DNA of 15,393 nucleotides from Opitutia bacterium (lineage in GTDB: Bacteria > Verrucomicrobiota > Verrucomicrobiia > Opitutales > Opitutaceae), in NCBI GenBank assembly GCA_003157575.1, contig PMKA01000317.1:1-15393 (forward strand), in the 5' to 3' direction. Made by a program: the position numbers and the translations under genes. Each line of letters begins with the position of its first letter. The first letter of the stretch is position 1. Shown here piece by piece: positions 7,001-15,393 of the stretch. The notes below the pieces were generated by a model that had not been told where the DNA came from, searched no databases, and worked only from the letters and a program-made list of their open reading frames with translations.

Positions 7001-10000
7001 AGGCGCAGGTCGCTCAGAACGACTACACGTTGCCGTCGCCCGATGCGACGCGGGGGAGCTTCGAATTGGGCGAGGGAGCGGAGCTTACCACGGCCGGCGA
7101 GATCGTGGACGACCGGGCCGGTCATTCCGGGGCGGGGACCGCCGGCCTCTTTACCAACGGCTATCGGTATGACTCTTCGGGCGATGAGGTCACCGCGGTT
7201 TCGGTTCGTGCCTACCGGATCGATCTTGGCGACGATAGCAGGATTGACGTCTCCGGAGGGCTCGCCGTGAGCTCCTCGGCCAAACAGACCTTTGGCGGGG
7301 CCGGAAAGATTTCGCTTCTCGGTGTGCTCGATCCCCAGGGAAGCGCGAGCCTTCCGATAGGCCAGGATCCAAGCGATGCATCGGACACCACCGACCTGCG
7401 CGGCTACCTACACTTCAACCCCGACAAAGTCAGGTTTCTGGGGTATGCCGGAGCCGGCGCGAAAAGCGGCACACTCACGCTTCAGGCCCAGGAGATCCAG
7501 GTCGAGAACCCGGCGGCCCTGGCGGCCGCGGGCAACGCCGCGCTTCTTTCGCCGGCCAACCTCGATCCGACAGGCACCCTTCTGCTTTCCCCCAGTTTCT
7601 TCGGCCGGGACGGAATCGGCAACTATTCGTTGATCGGGCTGGGTTCGACGGCGCGGGATTCCAGCGGCAACCTGATTTCGGATTCCCAGGGTCCGGGACG
7701 GCTTTACGTTCCCGGGGTGTATGTGGCTCCGACTTTGACCAGCGCTTCCGGGAACGCCCTGGCGACGAGCATCGACGTGGAACCCTACAGCTGGGTGGCC
7801 ATGAGCGACGGAACTGAGGCGAACGCGATCACACTGGTTCCTGCAGTGGACTTGTTGCCGGTGGGCGCGCGTTCCACCGGCAGCCTGAAATTGTCTGCTC
7901 CAGGCATCACCTATAACAGCGGTGGATCGAGCGAAGTGCTGTTTGCACGGGGCGACCTGAAGATTGGCGAGGGATCAAGCCTCGCCCTTGACCCGAAGGG
8001 TTTGATTTCCCTGTCCGGAAACACCGTGGAGATTGACGGCACGGTCAGCGCTCCGGGCGGCAGCATCACGGTGACCGGCGGCAACTCGTATCTGGTAACC
8101 CCCGATGTCACGTTGTCCGATCCGGTTCTGGCGACGGTGGAGCTGGGCTCGGACAGCAGCCTGGATGTTGCCGGGACGACCGTGGGGCCGGCCGGCCTGG
8201 GTGTCGATTCCGGTATTCTGGGGAACGTCAATGCCGGCTCGGTGCTCGCGGGCGGGACCATCTCGGTGCTGGGGAACATCGTCGCGCGCAAGGGGGCGGT
8301 CCTCGATGTTTCCGGAGCCTCCGGTTGGCTCAACCTGCTGCCGTCCTATTCGGGGAGCACGGGTTCCGGCTCGCTTCAATCCACGCTTCTGCCGACCGAA
8401 ATCGAAAGCGACGCGGGAACCATCACGCTTCAAGGCGGGCAGGTTCTCGTGAGCAACGCCACGCTATTGGGCGCCGCCGGCGGCTCAAGCGCCCAGGGGG
8501 GAACGCTTGTTGTCAGCTCCGGGCGTTATTCACAAGCCGGAGCGACATTGGCCGACGCAAATCTCGAGGTGACCCAGGAGGAAGTGGTTCTGCCGGAAGA
8601 GGGCTCGCTCCTTGGGCGGGCCATCGTCGATTCCGACGGCGGGGAGGTCGCGAGCCTTGGGCATTTCGCGGCCTCCGACTTCTGGGACGCCTCGACGAAT
8701 TCAAGCGTGGGCGGCCTCACCAGCCTGACTCTGGGCGGCAATGTCGTCTTCAATGGCGATGTGAGCCTTGGAGCCGGACGCAGTCTGACTGTGGCGACCA
8801 GCGGGTTTATCTATTCCACCGCTGGAGTTTCGGGCTCCCAGAGCATACACCTCTTCGCCCCGTCCGTGACACTGGGGCTGCCGTTTCAATCGCCGGTCTC
8901 CACAAACGGCGGAACGACCCCCCAGATTTCCATCCTGACGGATTCGTCGAGCGCACCGTATTACGTCGCTCCCACCGCCGGGGCGGGCACGCTGGATGTG
9001 CAGGCGGAGAGTCTGATTTCCCTCGGCAGCCTTTCATTTCAGGGAATCAGCTCTGCGAGTTTCCGCACGGTCAAGAATGGCGCGGCGGTGGCCGGCGATC
9101 TGGTCGGTGACGGAACGGTCGACATTGCCGGTTCCCTCGATTTCACGGTCGGGCAGATCTATCCGCCGACAGCCGTCAATTTCACATTGGCTGCGTACGA
9201 TTACAAGGGGGCCAACGGCACCCTCAAATCTGGCTCGATCGCGATCAACCCTGTTCTCGACAGCGACGGCCAGGTCCTGCTGCCGTCGCTTCCATTGTCT
9301 GCAGGAGGCACCCTGACGTTGTATGCGAGCACCATCGACCAGGGAGGCGTGCTGCGTGCTCCGTTCGGCACAATCAACCTCGGGTGGAACGGAGTGGGCA
9401 CGGCGCCTACAAGCGTCTCAGGATCGCCTGCCGATCTGTTGACAGGATCGCTGCTGAGCCTTCCGGTGACGTCCCTCCTGACGCTTGGTTCAAAGAGCCG
9501 GACTTCCGTGTCCGCCGTCGATCCGACGACCGGCGAAGCGATCACGATTCCCTACGGCTACAGCACGGACGGCACCAATTGGTATGATCCGACTGGCACC
9601 GACATCACCACGCTTGGCCCGCCGACCAAGACCGTGGCATTGTCAGCCGGGAGCGTCGTCGACGAAAAAGGATCGGTCGTCGACATCAGCGGAGGCGGCG
9701 ACCTCTATGCGTACCAATGGGTCTCGGGCGTGGGCGGGTCTGCGGATATTCTCGATCCCTCCTACGTGCCCAATCTCGCGGCATCGAGTCTCAAGAGTTT
9801 CGCGGTGATTCCCACCTACGAAGCCGGCTATGCCCCGTATGCCGCGTTTGGCACACAGGCTTCGGGAAAGGGGTATGTCGCCGGAACGTCCTATGCCGTG
9901 GGGGAGGTTGTTCATCTCGATCTCGGCGACGGAAACGGCGCCCGCGATTATACCATTCTGCCGGCCCGGTACGCCCTGCTCGCGGGCGCTTATCTTGTGA

Positions 10001-13000
10001 CGCCGGTGACCGGAGCTCCGCCGACCTCGGAAGTCGTGCAGACGGACGGATCCAAGATCGTGGCGGGCTATCTCACCAGCTCGCTCTCTCCGGCCAAAAG
10101 CACGCCGGTCCTCAGTGCTTTCGAGGTTGCCCTCGGCACCGCCTCCTCGTCGTCGACATCGACGAGCACGTCCACCTCCGTGGTGAGGAGCCGTGCGCAA
10201 TATTCCGACTACCTCGCCAATACGTTCTTCAGCACGAGCACCTCCTCGGATGGAACTCTGGCGTGGCGCCTGCCCAAGGACGCCGGCTACCTCCGCCTGA
10301 CGGCCGCGGCCGGAGGGACGATCGAGTTCGACGGCAGCGTGACGGCCGGAGTCGTAACTGGCAGCGAGGGGCGGGGCGGACTGGTGGACATCAGCAGTCC
10401 GAATGACATCCTGATTGTCGACAGCACGACGGATGCCGCGACGATCAAAGATCTGGACGCCGAGTTCGGTCTGACGGATCCGCTTGTGCTGACCGCGGGC
10501 ACTTTGACGAAATTCGGCTCCGAAAGCCTCCTGGTGGGCGGTTATCGCACGTCCGGTTCCGATGGTGCAGAGACTGACGTCACCACAGGGAAGCTCGCTC
10601 TGGCCAATGCCGGTGAAGTCCTGAGCGGGTCTGACATCATCCTGGCGGCGAAGACAGATATCACCCTTGGCGCCGGCGCGGCAATCTCGTCGACGGGAAC
10701 GTTGACTGACGCCGACAAGCTCATATTCGGCCAGCTCGACGCAAGCGGCAATGCCGTGGCCGGGAGCGGCAATGGGGTCGTGGTCCGCGTCACGAGCGAT
10801 CCGGACGCGCAAATCGGGCGCTATGGGGTCAACCAGACGACGACGGCAACCCTTGACATCGCTTCAGGCGTGAAGCTGGGCGCGTCGAACGGTGCGACCG
10901 GCAGCGTCATCCTCGACTCCACGAACGGCATGGCGCTGGATCCGAATACGACGTTTTCCGCCGCCTCGGTGGCCCTGGACAGCGGCCAGATCAGCATCCA
11001 ATTCCCCGGCGCCGGCAGTTTGCGCACGCAGAGCAATTGGCTGGCGACCCAGGGTCTCGTGCTTTCCGGCGCATCCCTTGACGCGCTTCAATTGTCGGGC
11101 GCTTCGCTCTCCCTGCTCAGTTACTCCTCGATCGATTTTTACGGCAGCGGCGAACTCGGCAATTCCACGGCGTCCGATTTCGTCCTGCATACCCCTGAAA
11201 TCCATGGCGACGGAGGCACCGTCACGATCTCGGGCAAGAACATCACGATCGACAACAGTTCCGGCGCCTCCGCTTCGGATGCCTTTGTCGCAGGGGCCAC
11301 CCAGGGGATCCTCCAGATCAAGGGCGATTCAGTGACGCTCGGAGGCGGCGATGTGCGGATCGACCGCTACGGCGAGCTCGCGATCGACGCGACCACCACC
11401 CTGAGTTTCACGGGCACCGGGGCGTTGTCCACCGAGGGCAACGTCACGTTCACGACGCCGTTGTTCACGGGCGCCACGGCCGCGCAGTTGGCGGTGACCG
11501 CCTCCGGCGTGCTTTCCGTCGCGGGCACCCCCGGGGCGTCGGGCGGCACGGGCCTTGGCGCGGCGCTCGCCCTGGAAGGAACAAGCATCAAGGCGGGGAG
11601 CCTGATCTCGCTGCCAAGCGGCACGCTGACGTTGCATTCCACCGGCGTTTCGGGAGCAGGCGACATCAATGTCACCGGGTCGCTCGACGTGAGCGGCGCC
11701 GAGAAGACTTTCTACGATCTGCCGAAGTATACCGACGGAGGCGAGATCAGCCTGGTGGCTGACAACGGCAACGTTAACATCGGGACCACGGGTTTGGTCA
11801 ACGTGTCCGGAGCCAAGACCGATTCAGCCGACACGTCGCGAGCCGGGCAGGCCTATGCGAGCTCGGGCGGAAGCATCGATGTATCGGCCACAAAAGGGCG
11901 GTTCTCGCTGGCCGGGAGTCTGGCTGGCAAAGGCGCGGAGGCTGGCGAAGGCGCGTCTTTTTCCCTCGATGTGGGCAGCGTTGCGGATGTCGGCTCCACG
12001 TCGGGAAGCCTGGGATTCCTGGCGACCGGGCTTCTTGCGGGTGGATTCGACTCCACCCAGGATATCCGTGCAAGGAACGGCGACGTGACGGTCGACGGGC
12101 TTTTCAAGGCCCATCAATTCACCCTCTCGGCTGACAGCGGTTCGATCGACGTGACCGGCGAGATCGACGCCCATGGGTCGACCGGAGGTGCGGTCAGCCT
12201 CGATGCGAGGGGTGGCGTGACCGTCGCCGCCGCCGCCGTCATCGACGCCTCGGGCGCCGACTATGACTCTGCGGGCAAGGGTGGCAGTGTGAAATTGGAG
12301 GCCGGGACAACGAAGTTCGATGCCAACGGAAACGCGATCACGCCGTCGGCCTCGGCGGTTGTCGACCTCAAGGGCAGCCTCAATCTGACGGTCGGCATGG
12401 AGTCCATCTCGGTTGCGTCCGGCGCAAGCCTGGAATTTCCGTCCGGAGTTGGCGACGGCAATACGGTCGTGTTCAGTGCATCAGGCAAGTATAAGCTGAC
12501 TGATGGCACCGTGTTTGCGGTCGATGCCGGGAGGGCGATCACGCTGCCTTCCGGGGCGACGGTGACCTTGTCGAACGCGGGCACGGTGAAGCTCGCGGGA
12601 AACGGAAAGGGCGGGTCGGTGCAAGTCACGCTCGCCGACGGAAGCTCGGCGCGGCTGCGTCCGGTGGCGGCCACGACGGCCGCATCCGCGGCAATTCTGG
12701 TCGACGCGGCCTCGGGTCTGAATTCCGGCACCGTTCTGATCAGCGCGCCCCAGGTCGACGCGGCGGGCCAGCCGGTGGCGGTGGGCGCGGATGCGTCAAT
12801 CGGATCGGACGTTGCGGTGCTGCCCGTCACGGGGACCATTTCCGGGGCTTCCAGTGTCGTCATCGAAGGCACAAGGGTTTTCGTCCCTGTGGCCGGAGTC
12901 ATCGATACCATCGAGTCGGCGGTTCTGGCAAACGGCACGGCGTTCACGAGTCATGCGGCTACTCCCGACGCTTCAGGTTCGACGATCACCAGCCGGCTCC

Positions 13001-15393
13001 TTTCGGGCCAGTCCGACACCGCGCAGCGCAATGCGTTGGCTGCCGTGCTCCATATTCGGCCCGGGGCCGAGATCGTCAATCCGGCGGCGTCCGGAACGAC
13101 GACCGTCGCCACGCTCGCGGCCGGAACGACAAGCAGCACGCTTTTCCTGCCTTCCGGCGGCTCCGCCACGCTCAGCACGCTCACGTCGGCCACCAGCAAG
13201 ATCGTGTCCTCGTCGGGCAGCGGCCGGATTCTGCTTCCCGACGGCACCGTCGAGACGCTCGCCACGACCAGCACCAACGTTGTGTTGCCGGCCGGCAGCA
13301 CGGTCATCCTGGATTCCGCGGGCGTCCTGACCCTCAGCATTGCGAAGACCGGGAGCGCCAGCGGCAGTGGCACGCTGTTGCTGGCCAGCGGCGCGAAGCT
13401 GGGAAGCTCGGCCGGAGGCAGCCTTTCGACCGGGGATGGGACGACCATCGCGCTCAACAGCGCAGGCAAGAGTTCCGTTTCAATCGCCGCGGGCACGCCG
13501 GTTGTGCTGCTCAACGGCGGGACCATCCGTTTTTCCAGCAAGGGAACCATCACGACGATGGCCGGTGCAAAGACGAGCTTCACTGCAGGGACGACTGTGA
13601 CGGTGGCGGCCGACAGCGTCGTGACGCTTTCCGACGCCGGTTCTATCACCTATTCCAGCGGTGCGGCGGCTGTGCAGGTGGCCCTCTCCAAAGGCACGTA
13701 CCAGCTGACGGGATCTGCAACGGTCAATCCGGCCGTCGGCGACCTGACGCTGTATGCCGATTGGAATCTCGCGGCGAATCGATATTCGTCGTCGACGGGT
13801 GCAGTCGTCGAACCCGGAATCTTGACGCTCAGGGCCGCCGGCAATCTCTATTTCAACGGAGCGCTGAGCGATGGATTCACAAGCGCCGCGTATGACGCGC
13901 CGCTCCTGGCCGCCGGCTCGGAGTCGACCAGCTATCGCCTTGTGGCAGGCGCCGACCTGACAGCAGCTGATTTCCAGGAAGTGCTGCCGCTCGCATCGCT
14001 CGGGGTTGGCACGGGAAGCGTGCTCATCGGGCAGAATGGGGTCGGCTCCACCAAGACCGGCGCCAACGCCCTGACGAGCGATGCGGTGGCCGGGCATTAC
14101 CAGGTGGTTCGAACGGGAACCGGTGACATCACCTTGGCCGCCGGCAGGGATGTCCTGCTGCTCAACCAGTTTGCGACGATCTACACGGTGGGCACACAGG
14201 TGAGCGATGCGACGATGGGCGGGACTTTCGATGTGCCGGTGCTGGATGAGCAACAGTACAACATCAGTCTGCCCCTTGGATCATCCCAGGAGGCGGTGGC
14301 CTATCCGGCGCAGTTCACTCTCAGCGGCGGGAATGTGAGCGTCTCGGCCCAGAAGGACATCGCCCACAAGACCCGGGATTCGGTCGGCCGCCTGATCGAC
14401 GATTCGGAGCAGGAACTCCCGACCAACTGGCTGTACCGGCGCGGCCTCACGGATCCGGCAACGGGGTTGTTCTTCCAGGGCGGGGTGGATGAGAACTTGG
14501 GAGTCTTGACGGCCAGCAGCACCGGGGAGGTCATGTCGACGGCGTGGTGGACGGATTTCAGCAATTTCTTTGAGGGCATAGGCGCGTTTGGCGGGGGCAA
14601 CGTGAGCCTGAATGCCGGCCGCGACGTTCTCAATGTGGATGCCGCGGTGCCAACGAATGCCCGCATGACCGGCAAGACCGCGAGCGGCACCGTCCTTAAG
14701 CCGGATATCGATAATTTGTGCGAGCTTGGCGGGGGCGACCTGTCGGTGAAAGCCGGTCGCGACATCAACGGGGGCGTCTATTACGTCGAGCGCGGCGAGG
14801 GTTCCCTCACGGCAGGACGGAGCATCCTGACGAATTCGACCCGGTCGTTCGGCCGCATTAAGACGGCGTCTACGACGTGGCTGCCGACCACGCTCTTTGT
14901 CGGCGACGGCAGCTTTAGCGTCCAGGCGGCGGACGATCTGGAGTTGGGTCCTGTGGCAAATCCGTTCCTGCTGCCGGCAGGGATCAGCAACACAGTCTGG
15001 GACAAGACCTACTTCTCGACCTTCGACACGTCCGACGAAGTCGAGGTCTCCTCGCTTACCGGTTCGGTGCTCCTTTCCGAAAATGCACCCGACGGCATAC
15101 TCTACTCGTGGCTCAATTCGGTGCTCCTCTACTCAAGCTCCAATGCCTCCTATTCCCGGCCCTGGCTCCGTCTGGACGAGAACAACCTGAAGGATTTCAA
15201 GACGATGACGACGCTCGCCCCGGCGACGCTCAAGGTCACCGCGTTCTCGGGCGCCCTGGACATTGCGGGAAGCCTGAACCTGTCGCCGTCCTCCACCGGC
15301 ACCGTTGAATTGTCGGCGGAGGGCACCATCTCCGATCTGAGCCCCATCAACAACCTGGATGCCTGGGGGTACGGCATCGTGCGCCTGCTCGAT
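4045..15393 (+). CDS. Giant filamentous-haemagglutinin-like TPS exoprotein (3' truncated by window)
   Basis: The frame is open without a stop for 3,783 codons to the window edge, so the C-terminus is missing. A basic N-terminal stretch and a weak hydrophobic core (about residues 29-46, ending CGDILRV) form the export signal. An Ala-rich helical stretch follows, then the TPS/haemagglutination domain (about 165-385), with WKTFNIGKNTTLAFDQ at 178-193 and VYVMNANGIIFGG at 241-253. The long middle is beta-helix-type: Gly/Ser/Thr/Val-rich repeats with recurrent IDVSGG/LDVSGA motifs. Family landmarks include DVSGGWINYQGGEISTT near 710, QIYPPTA near 1705, LRAPFGTINLG near 1770, LPARYALLAGAYLV near 1972, YQVVRTGTGDI near 3352 and LPTNWLYRRG near 3458. 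The last part matches my memory of DUF3739-type exoproteins, including NGGVYYVERGEGSLTAG near 3575. Such proteins are exported by Sec, cross the outer membrane through a TpsB/FhaC partner and act as surface fibres, usually adhesins. The partner gene is not in the window. ATG 4045 has no clear ribosome site. Confidence 0.9.
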   Translation, partial: MKPGSSKEAGRWRRPAVIRWIGRLADSRMFRSMVCVFLARGPLYCGDILRVNAAATSATSSGSGASTVASTVVSKMTVNAQDRLARTTNTLAAVRAMQAAARAAAASGANNLGVNPNKPTQRLPNVPDGLQAGGLQVAADANGKPLLWQGANAPASSTSGSQTTVTVTQSQQQALLEWKTFNIGKNTTLAFDQSAGGDSVGNWIAFNYVRDPTGNPTQILGALKTLGAADSKGNATVGGQVYVMNANGIIFGGSSQVNAHALVASSLPINYNLVEQGLLNNPDVQFLFSAEALAAGKKGTAAFDPTAPAPDGSAPAQTPYTSDGHYGDVVVQPGAVLTAPTDSDHVGGRIALIGANVSNAGTISAPDGQAILAAGLQVGVAASSDAGLRGLDVYVGAVGDYAGTVSNALDAANPTTASVSYQTTGGSTATIAAGTAIPGLIDGQREDGTVADTAVTMVGRTVNQMGAIDATTSVSLNGRIDLLAEYNAIGNSYYQSGLSYAEFLRGSDTADISTGIVTLGAGSVTRILPELSSTDRVVGTSLALSSEINIRGQSVHLAAGSDSDTGACVLAPSGEVVIDAGQWTSSYGVDSFLHSTGQVYFDSGTAIDVSGSQNVTASVTENIVSVELLGPELADDPEQRDGVLRGQTIQVDLRQVGTYDGKAWVGTPLADTSGYINLVEHNVGELTTAGGTVTINAGGSVVMNAKSTIDVSGGWINYQGGEISTTKVISGGNVFDIAQATPDRVYSGIYTGTTTRTDSKWGVTSIMSGGISLSTYQDGYVQGGSGGSLAISAPAMVLDGTLSGATYAGLLQRTSAGQLAKTYGSSAVSSLLPVIDSVLGVPTSSSLSLTFEQEYLLGMRILDSSPTAPTVVVTSTSVSQKPVEAFPDSSTGATAASLGDHGLKNAEIDLSPGLLSTESSSGGGFGSLTINNADGDVRVISNLAATSGGSISFDAANIFVGDNVTIAAPGGSLSFVAHDYSPFSYQAQVAQNDYTLPSPDATRGSFELGEGAELTTAGEIVDDRAGHSGAGTAGLFTNGYRYDSSGDEVTAVSVRAYRIDLGDDSRIDVSGGLAVSSSAKQTFGGAGKISLLGVLDPQGSASLPIGQDPSDASDTTDLRGYLHFNPDKVRFLGYAGAGAKSGTLTLQAQEIQVENPAALAAAGNAALLSPANLDPTGTLLLSPSFFGRDGIGNYSLIGLGSTARDSSGNLISDSQGPGRLYVPGVYVAPTLTSASGNALATSIDVEPYSWVAMSDGTEANAITLVPAVDLLPVGARSTGSLKLSAPGITYNSGGSSEVLFARGDLKIGEGSSLALDPKGLISLSGNTVEIDGTVSAPGGSITVTGGNSYLVTPDVTLSDPVLATVELGSDSSLDVAGTTVGPAGLGVDSGILGNVNAGSVLAGGTISVLGNIVARKGAVLDVSGASGWLNLLPSYSGSTGSGSLQSTLLPTEIESDAGTITLQGGQVLVSNATLLGAAGGSSAQGGTLVVSSGRYSQAGATLADANLEVTQEEVVLPEEGSLLGRAIVDSDGGEVASLGHFAASDFWDASTNSSVGGLTSLTLGGNVVFNGDVSLGAGRSLTVATSGFIYSTAGVSGSQSIHLFAPSVTLGLPFQSPVSTNGGTTPQISILTDSSSAPYYVAPTAGAGTLDVQAESLISLGSLSFQGISSASFRTVKNGAAVAGDLVGDGTVDIAGSLDFTVGQIYPPTAVNFTLAAYDYKGANGTLKSGSIAINPVLDSDGQVLLPSLPLSAGGTLTLYASTIDQGGVLRAPFGTINLGWNGVGTAPTSVSGSPADLLTGSLLSLPVTSLLTLGSKSRTSVSAVDPTTGEAITIPYGYSTDGTNWYDPTGTDITTLGPPTKTVALSAGSVVDEKGSVVDISGGGDLYAYQWVSGVGGSADILDPSYVPNLAASSLKSFAVIPTYEAGYAPYAAFGTQASGKGYVAGTSYAVGEVVHLDLGDGNGARDYTILPARYALLAGAYLVTPVTGAPPTSEVVQTDGSKIVAGYLTSSLSPAKSTPVLSAFEVALGTASSSSTSTSTSTSVVRSRAQYSDYLANTFFSTSTSSDGTLAWRLPKDAGYLRLTAAAGGTIEFDGSVTAGVVTGSEGRGGLVDISSPNDILIVDSTTDAATIKDLDAEFGLTDPLVLTAGTLTKFGSESLLVGGYRTSGSDGAETDVTTGKLALANAGEVLSGSDIILAAKTDITLGAGAAISSTGTLTDADKLIFGQLDASGNAVAGSGNGVVVRVTSDPDAQIGRYGVNQTTTATLDIASGVKLGASNGATGSVILDSTNGMALDPNTTFSAASVALDSGQISIQFPGAGSLRTQSNWLATQGLVLSGASLDALQLSGASLSLLSYSSIDFYGSGELGNSTASDFVLHTPEIHGDGGTVTISGKNITIDNSSGASASDAFVAGATQGILQIKGDSVTLGGGDVRIDRYGELAIDATTTLSFTGTGALSTEGNVTFTTPLFTGATAAQLAVTASGVLSVAGTPGASGGTGLGAALALEGTSIKAGSLISLPSGTLTLHSTGVSGAGDINVTGSLDVSGAEKTFYDLPKYTDGGEISLVADNGNVNIGTTGLVNVSGAKTDSADTSRAGQAYASSGGSIDVSATKGRFSLAGSLAGKGAEAGEGASFSLDVGSVADVGSTSGSLGFLATGLLAGGFDSTQDIRARNGDVTVDGLFKAHQFTLSADSGSIDVTGEIDAHGSTGGAVSLDARGGVTVAAAAVIDASGADYDSAGKGGSVKLEAGTTKFDANGNAITPSASAVVDLKGSLNLTVGMESISVASGASLEFPSGVGDGNTVVFSASGKYKLTDGTVFAVDAGRAITLPSGATVTLSNAGTVKLAGNGKGGSVQVTLADGSSARLRPVAATTAASAAILVDAASGLNSGTVLISAPQVDAAGQPVAVGADASIGSDVAVLPVTGTISGASSVVIEGTRVFVPVAGVIDTIESAVLANGTAFTSHAATPDASGSTITSRLLSGQSDTAQRNALAAVLHIRPGAEIVNPAASGTTTVATLAAGTTSSTLFLPSGGSATLSTLTSATSKIVSSSGSGRILLPDGTVETLATTSTNVVLPAGSTVILDSAGVLTLSIAKTGSASGSGTLLLASGAKLGSSAGGSLSTGDGTTIALNSAGKSSVSIAAGTPVVLLNGGTIRFSSKGTITTMAGAKTSFTAGTTVTVAADSVVTLSDAGSITYSSGAAAVQVALSKGTYQLTGSATVNPAVGDLTLYADWNLAANRYSSSTGAVVEPGILTLRAAGNLYFNGALSDGFTSAAYDAPLLAAGSESTSYRLVAGADLTAADFQEVLPLASLGVGTGSVLIGQNGVGSTKTGANALTSDAVAGHYQVVRTGTGDITLAAGRDVLLLNQFATIYTVGTQVSDATMGGTFDVPVLDEQQYNISLPLGSSQEAVAYPAQFTLSGGNVSVSAQKDIAHKTRDSVGRLIDDSEQELPTNWLYRRGLTDPATGLFFQGGVDENLGVLTASSTGEVMSTAWWTDFSNFFEGIGAFGGGNVSLNAGRDVLNVDAAVPTNARMTGKTASGTVLKPDIDNLCELGGGDLSVKAGRDINGGVYYVERGEGSLTAGRSILTNSTRSFGRIKTASTTWLPTTLFVGDGSFSVQAADDLELGPVANPFLLPAGISNTVWDKTYFSTFDTSDEVEVSSLTGSVLLSENAPDGILYSWLNSVLLYSSSNASYSRPWLRLDENNLKDFKTMTTLAPATLKVTAFSGALDIAGSLNLSPSSTGTVELSAEGTISDLSPINNLDAWGYGIVRLLD
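4540..5199 (+). other. TPS (haemagglutination activity) domain of the exoprotein
   Basis: This segment, about residues 166-385, is the part the outer-membrane TpsB transporter recognises in this family. It shows the expected W-x-TFNIG opening, an internal AFDQSAGG...WIAFNYVRDPTGNPTQILG stretch (strands separated by turns), and a NANGI motif at residues 245-249 where classical FHA-type domains carry NPNGI. It continues through ALVASSLPI and a late GGRIALIGANVSNAG strand pair. Domain borders are approximate. Confidence 0.85.
10141..10185 (+). other. Ser/Thr homopolymer-like linker in the exoprotein
   Basis: Residues 2033-2047 are almost entirely Ser and Thr, encoded by tandem TCG/ACG/TCC/ACC/AGC codons. 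It lies between the conserved ALLAGAYLV block and the RLPKDAGYLRL block. It is probably a flexible loop and a likely site of length variation between strains. Confidence 0.6.
13081..13740 (+). other. Extra low-complexity beta-repeat block in the exoprotein
   Basis: Residues 3013-3232 lie between two landmarks, HIRPGAEIVN (just before) and GDLTLYADWNLAANR (just after). As I recall, these sit close together in related exoproteins. The block is rich in Ser, Thr, Gly, Ala and Val and contains repeats such as LPAGSTVILDSAGVLTL (3081-3097) and TAGTTVTVAADSVVTLSDAG (3180-3199). A related unit, LPSGATVTLSNAGTVKL, occurs earlier at 2834-2850. It looks like an inserted or expanded run of beta-helix coils. 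Confidence 0.55.
13741..15393 (+). other. Conserved C-terminal region leading into DUF3739-type domain
   Basis: From residue 3233 to the edge the repeat character gives way to well-defined family landmarks: GDLTLYADWNL, PGILTLRAAGNL, SYRLVAGADL, NQFATIYTVG, TNWLYRRG, TAWWTDFSNFFEGIGAFGGGN, TNARM, GGGDLSVKAGRDINGG and TLAPATLKVTAFSGALDI. I recognise this order from DUF3739-containing filamentous-haemagglutinin-family proteins. The domain is incomplete because the window ends at residue 3783. Confidence 0.75.

Noticed and set aside
7948..7956. An RGD tripeptide in the exoprotein (residues 1302-1304), as in some adhesins that bind integrins
   Set aside because: A three-residue match in several thousand residues is expected by chance, and an environmental organism has no evident integrin target.
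9643..10812. A 389-codon open frame on the minus strand
   Set aside because: It is embedded in the giant exoprotein gene; its Arg-rich, low-complexity translation matches an antisense shadow. The same holds for 5296-6390 and 12261-13649.

Overview
The window is G/C-rich DNA with strong G/C preference at third codon positions. It carries four genes, all on the + strand. The gene content is an energy-transducing TonB-like protein, a large 'putative porin' (Porin_5-like) and a giant two-partner-secretion (TPS) exoprotein. The intergenic DNA is packed with short degenerate repeats such as ACGGAT, CACGAAT and AGTCAGG. Together these suggest a Gram-negative bacterium, most likely Verrucomicrobiota and possibly Opitutaceae. 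The lineage is inferred from gene families and repeat style as I remember them; no marker gene is present.

Layout. Positions 1-104 are non-coding and hold a dispersed repeat and a CCGATTTCC-type repeat. Positions 105-800 encode a 231-residue TonB-like protein (inner-membrane anchor, proline tract, TonB C-terminal domain). Positions 852-3068 encode a large outer-membrane porin-like barrel; its annotated N-terminus overlaps a cluster of repeats and hairpins, so its start is uncertain. Positions 3069-3210 are a mosaic of at least three short-repeat types. Positions 3211-3837 encode a secreted coiled-coil protein of about 208 residues, probably using a GTG start that lies inside a repeat. Positions 3838-4044 are again short repeats. 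From 4045 to the window edge (15393) one uninterrupted reading frame of 3,783 codons encodes a filamentous-haemagglutinin-like exoprotein. It has an N-terminal TPS domain, a very long beta-helix-type repeat region and the start of the conserved DUF3739-type C-terminal region; its stop lies beyond the window.

Working model. The genes look like one envelope locus. TonB (with ExbB/ExbD expected upstream, not visible) would supply energy, the porin and the periplasmic coiled-coil protein would act in the outer membrane and periplasm, and the giant protein would be exported to the surface through a TpsB/FhaC partner that is not in the window and may lie downstream. This resembles, from memory, the Pseudomonas aeruginosa pdt locus, where a DUF3739-type exoprotein is encoded beside exbB/exbD-like genes. 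A functional link between a TonB motor and a TPS adhesin is inference.

I saw no tRNA, rRNA, CRISPR array, insertion sequence, convincing rho-independent terminator or strong Shine-Dalgarno site.
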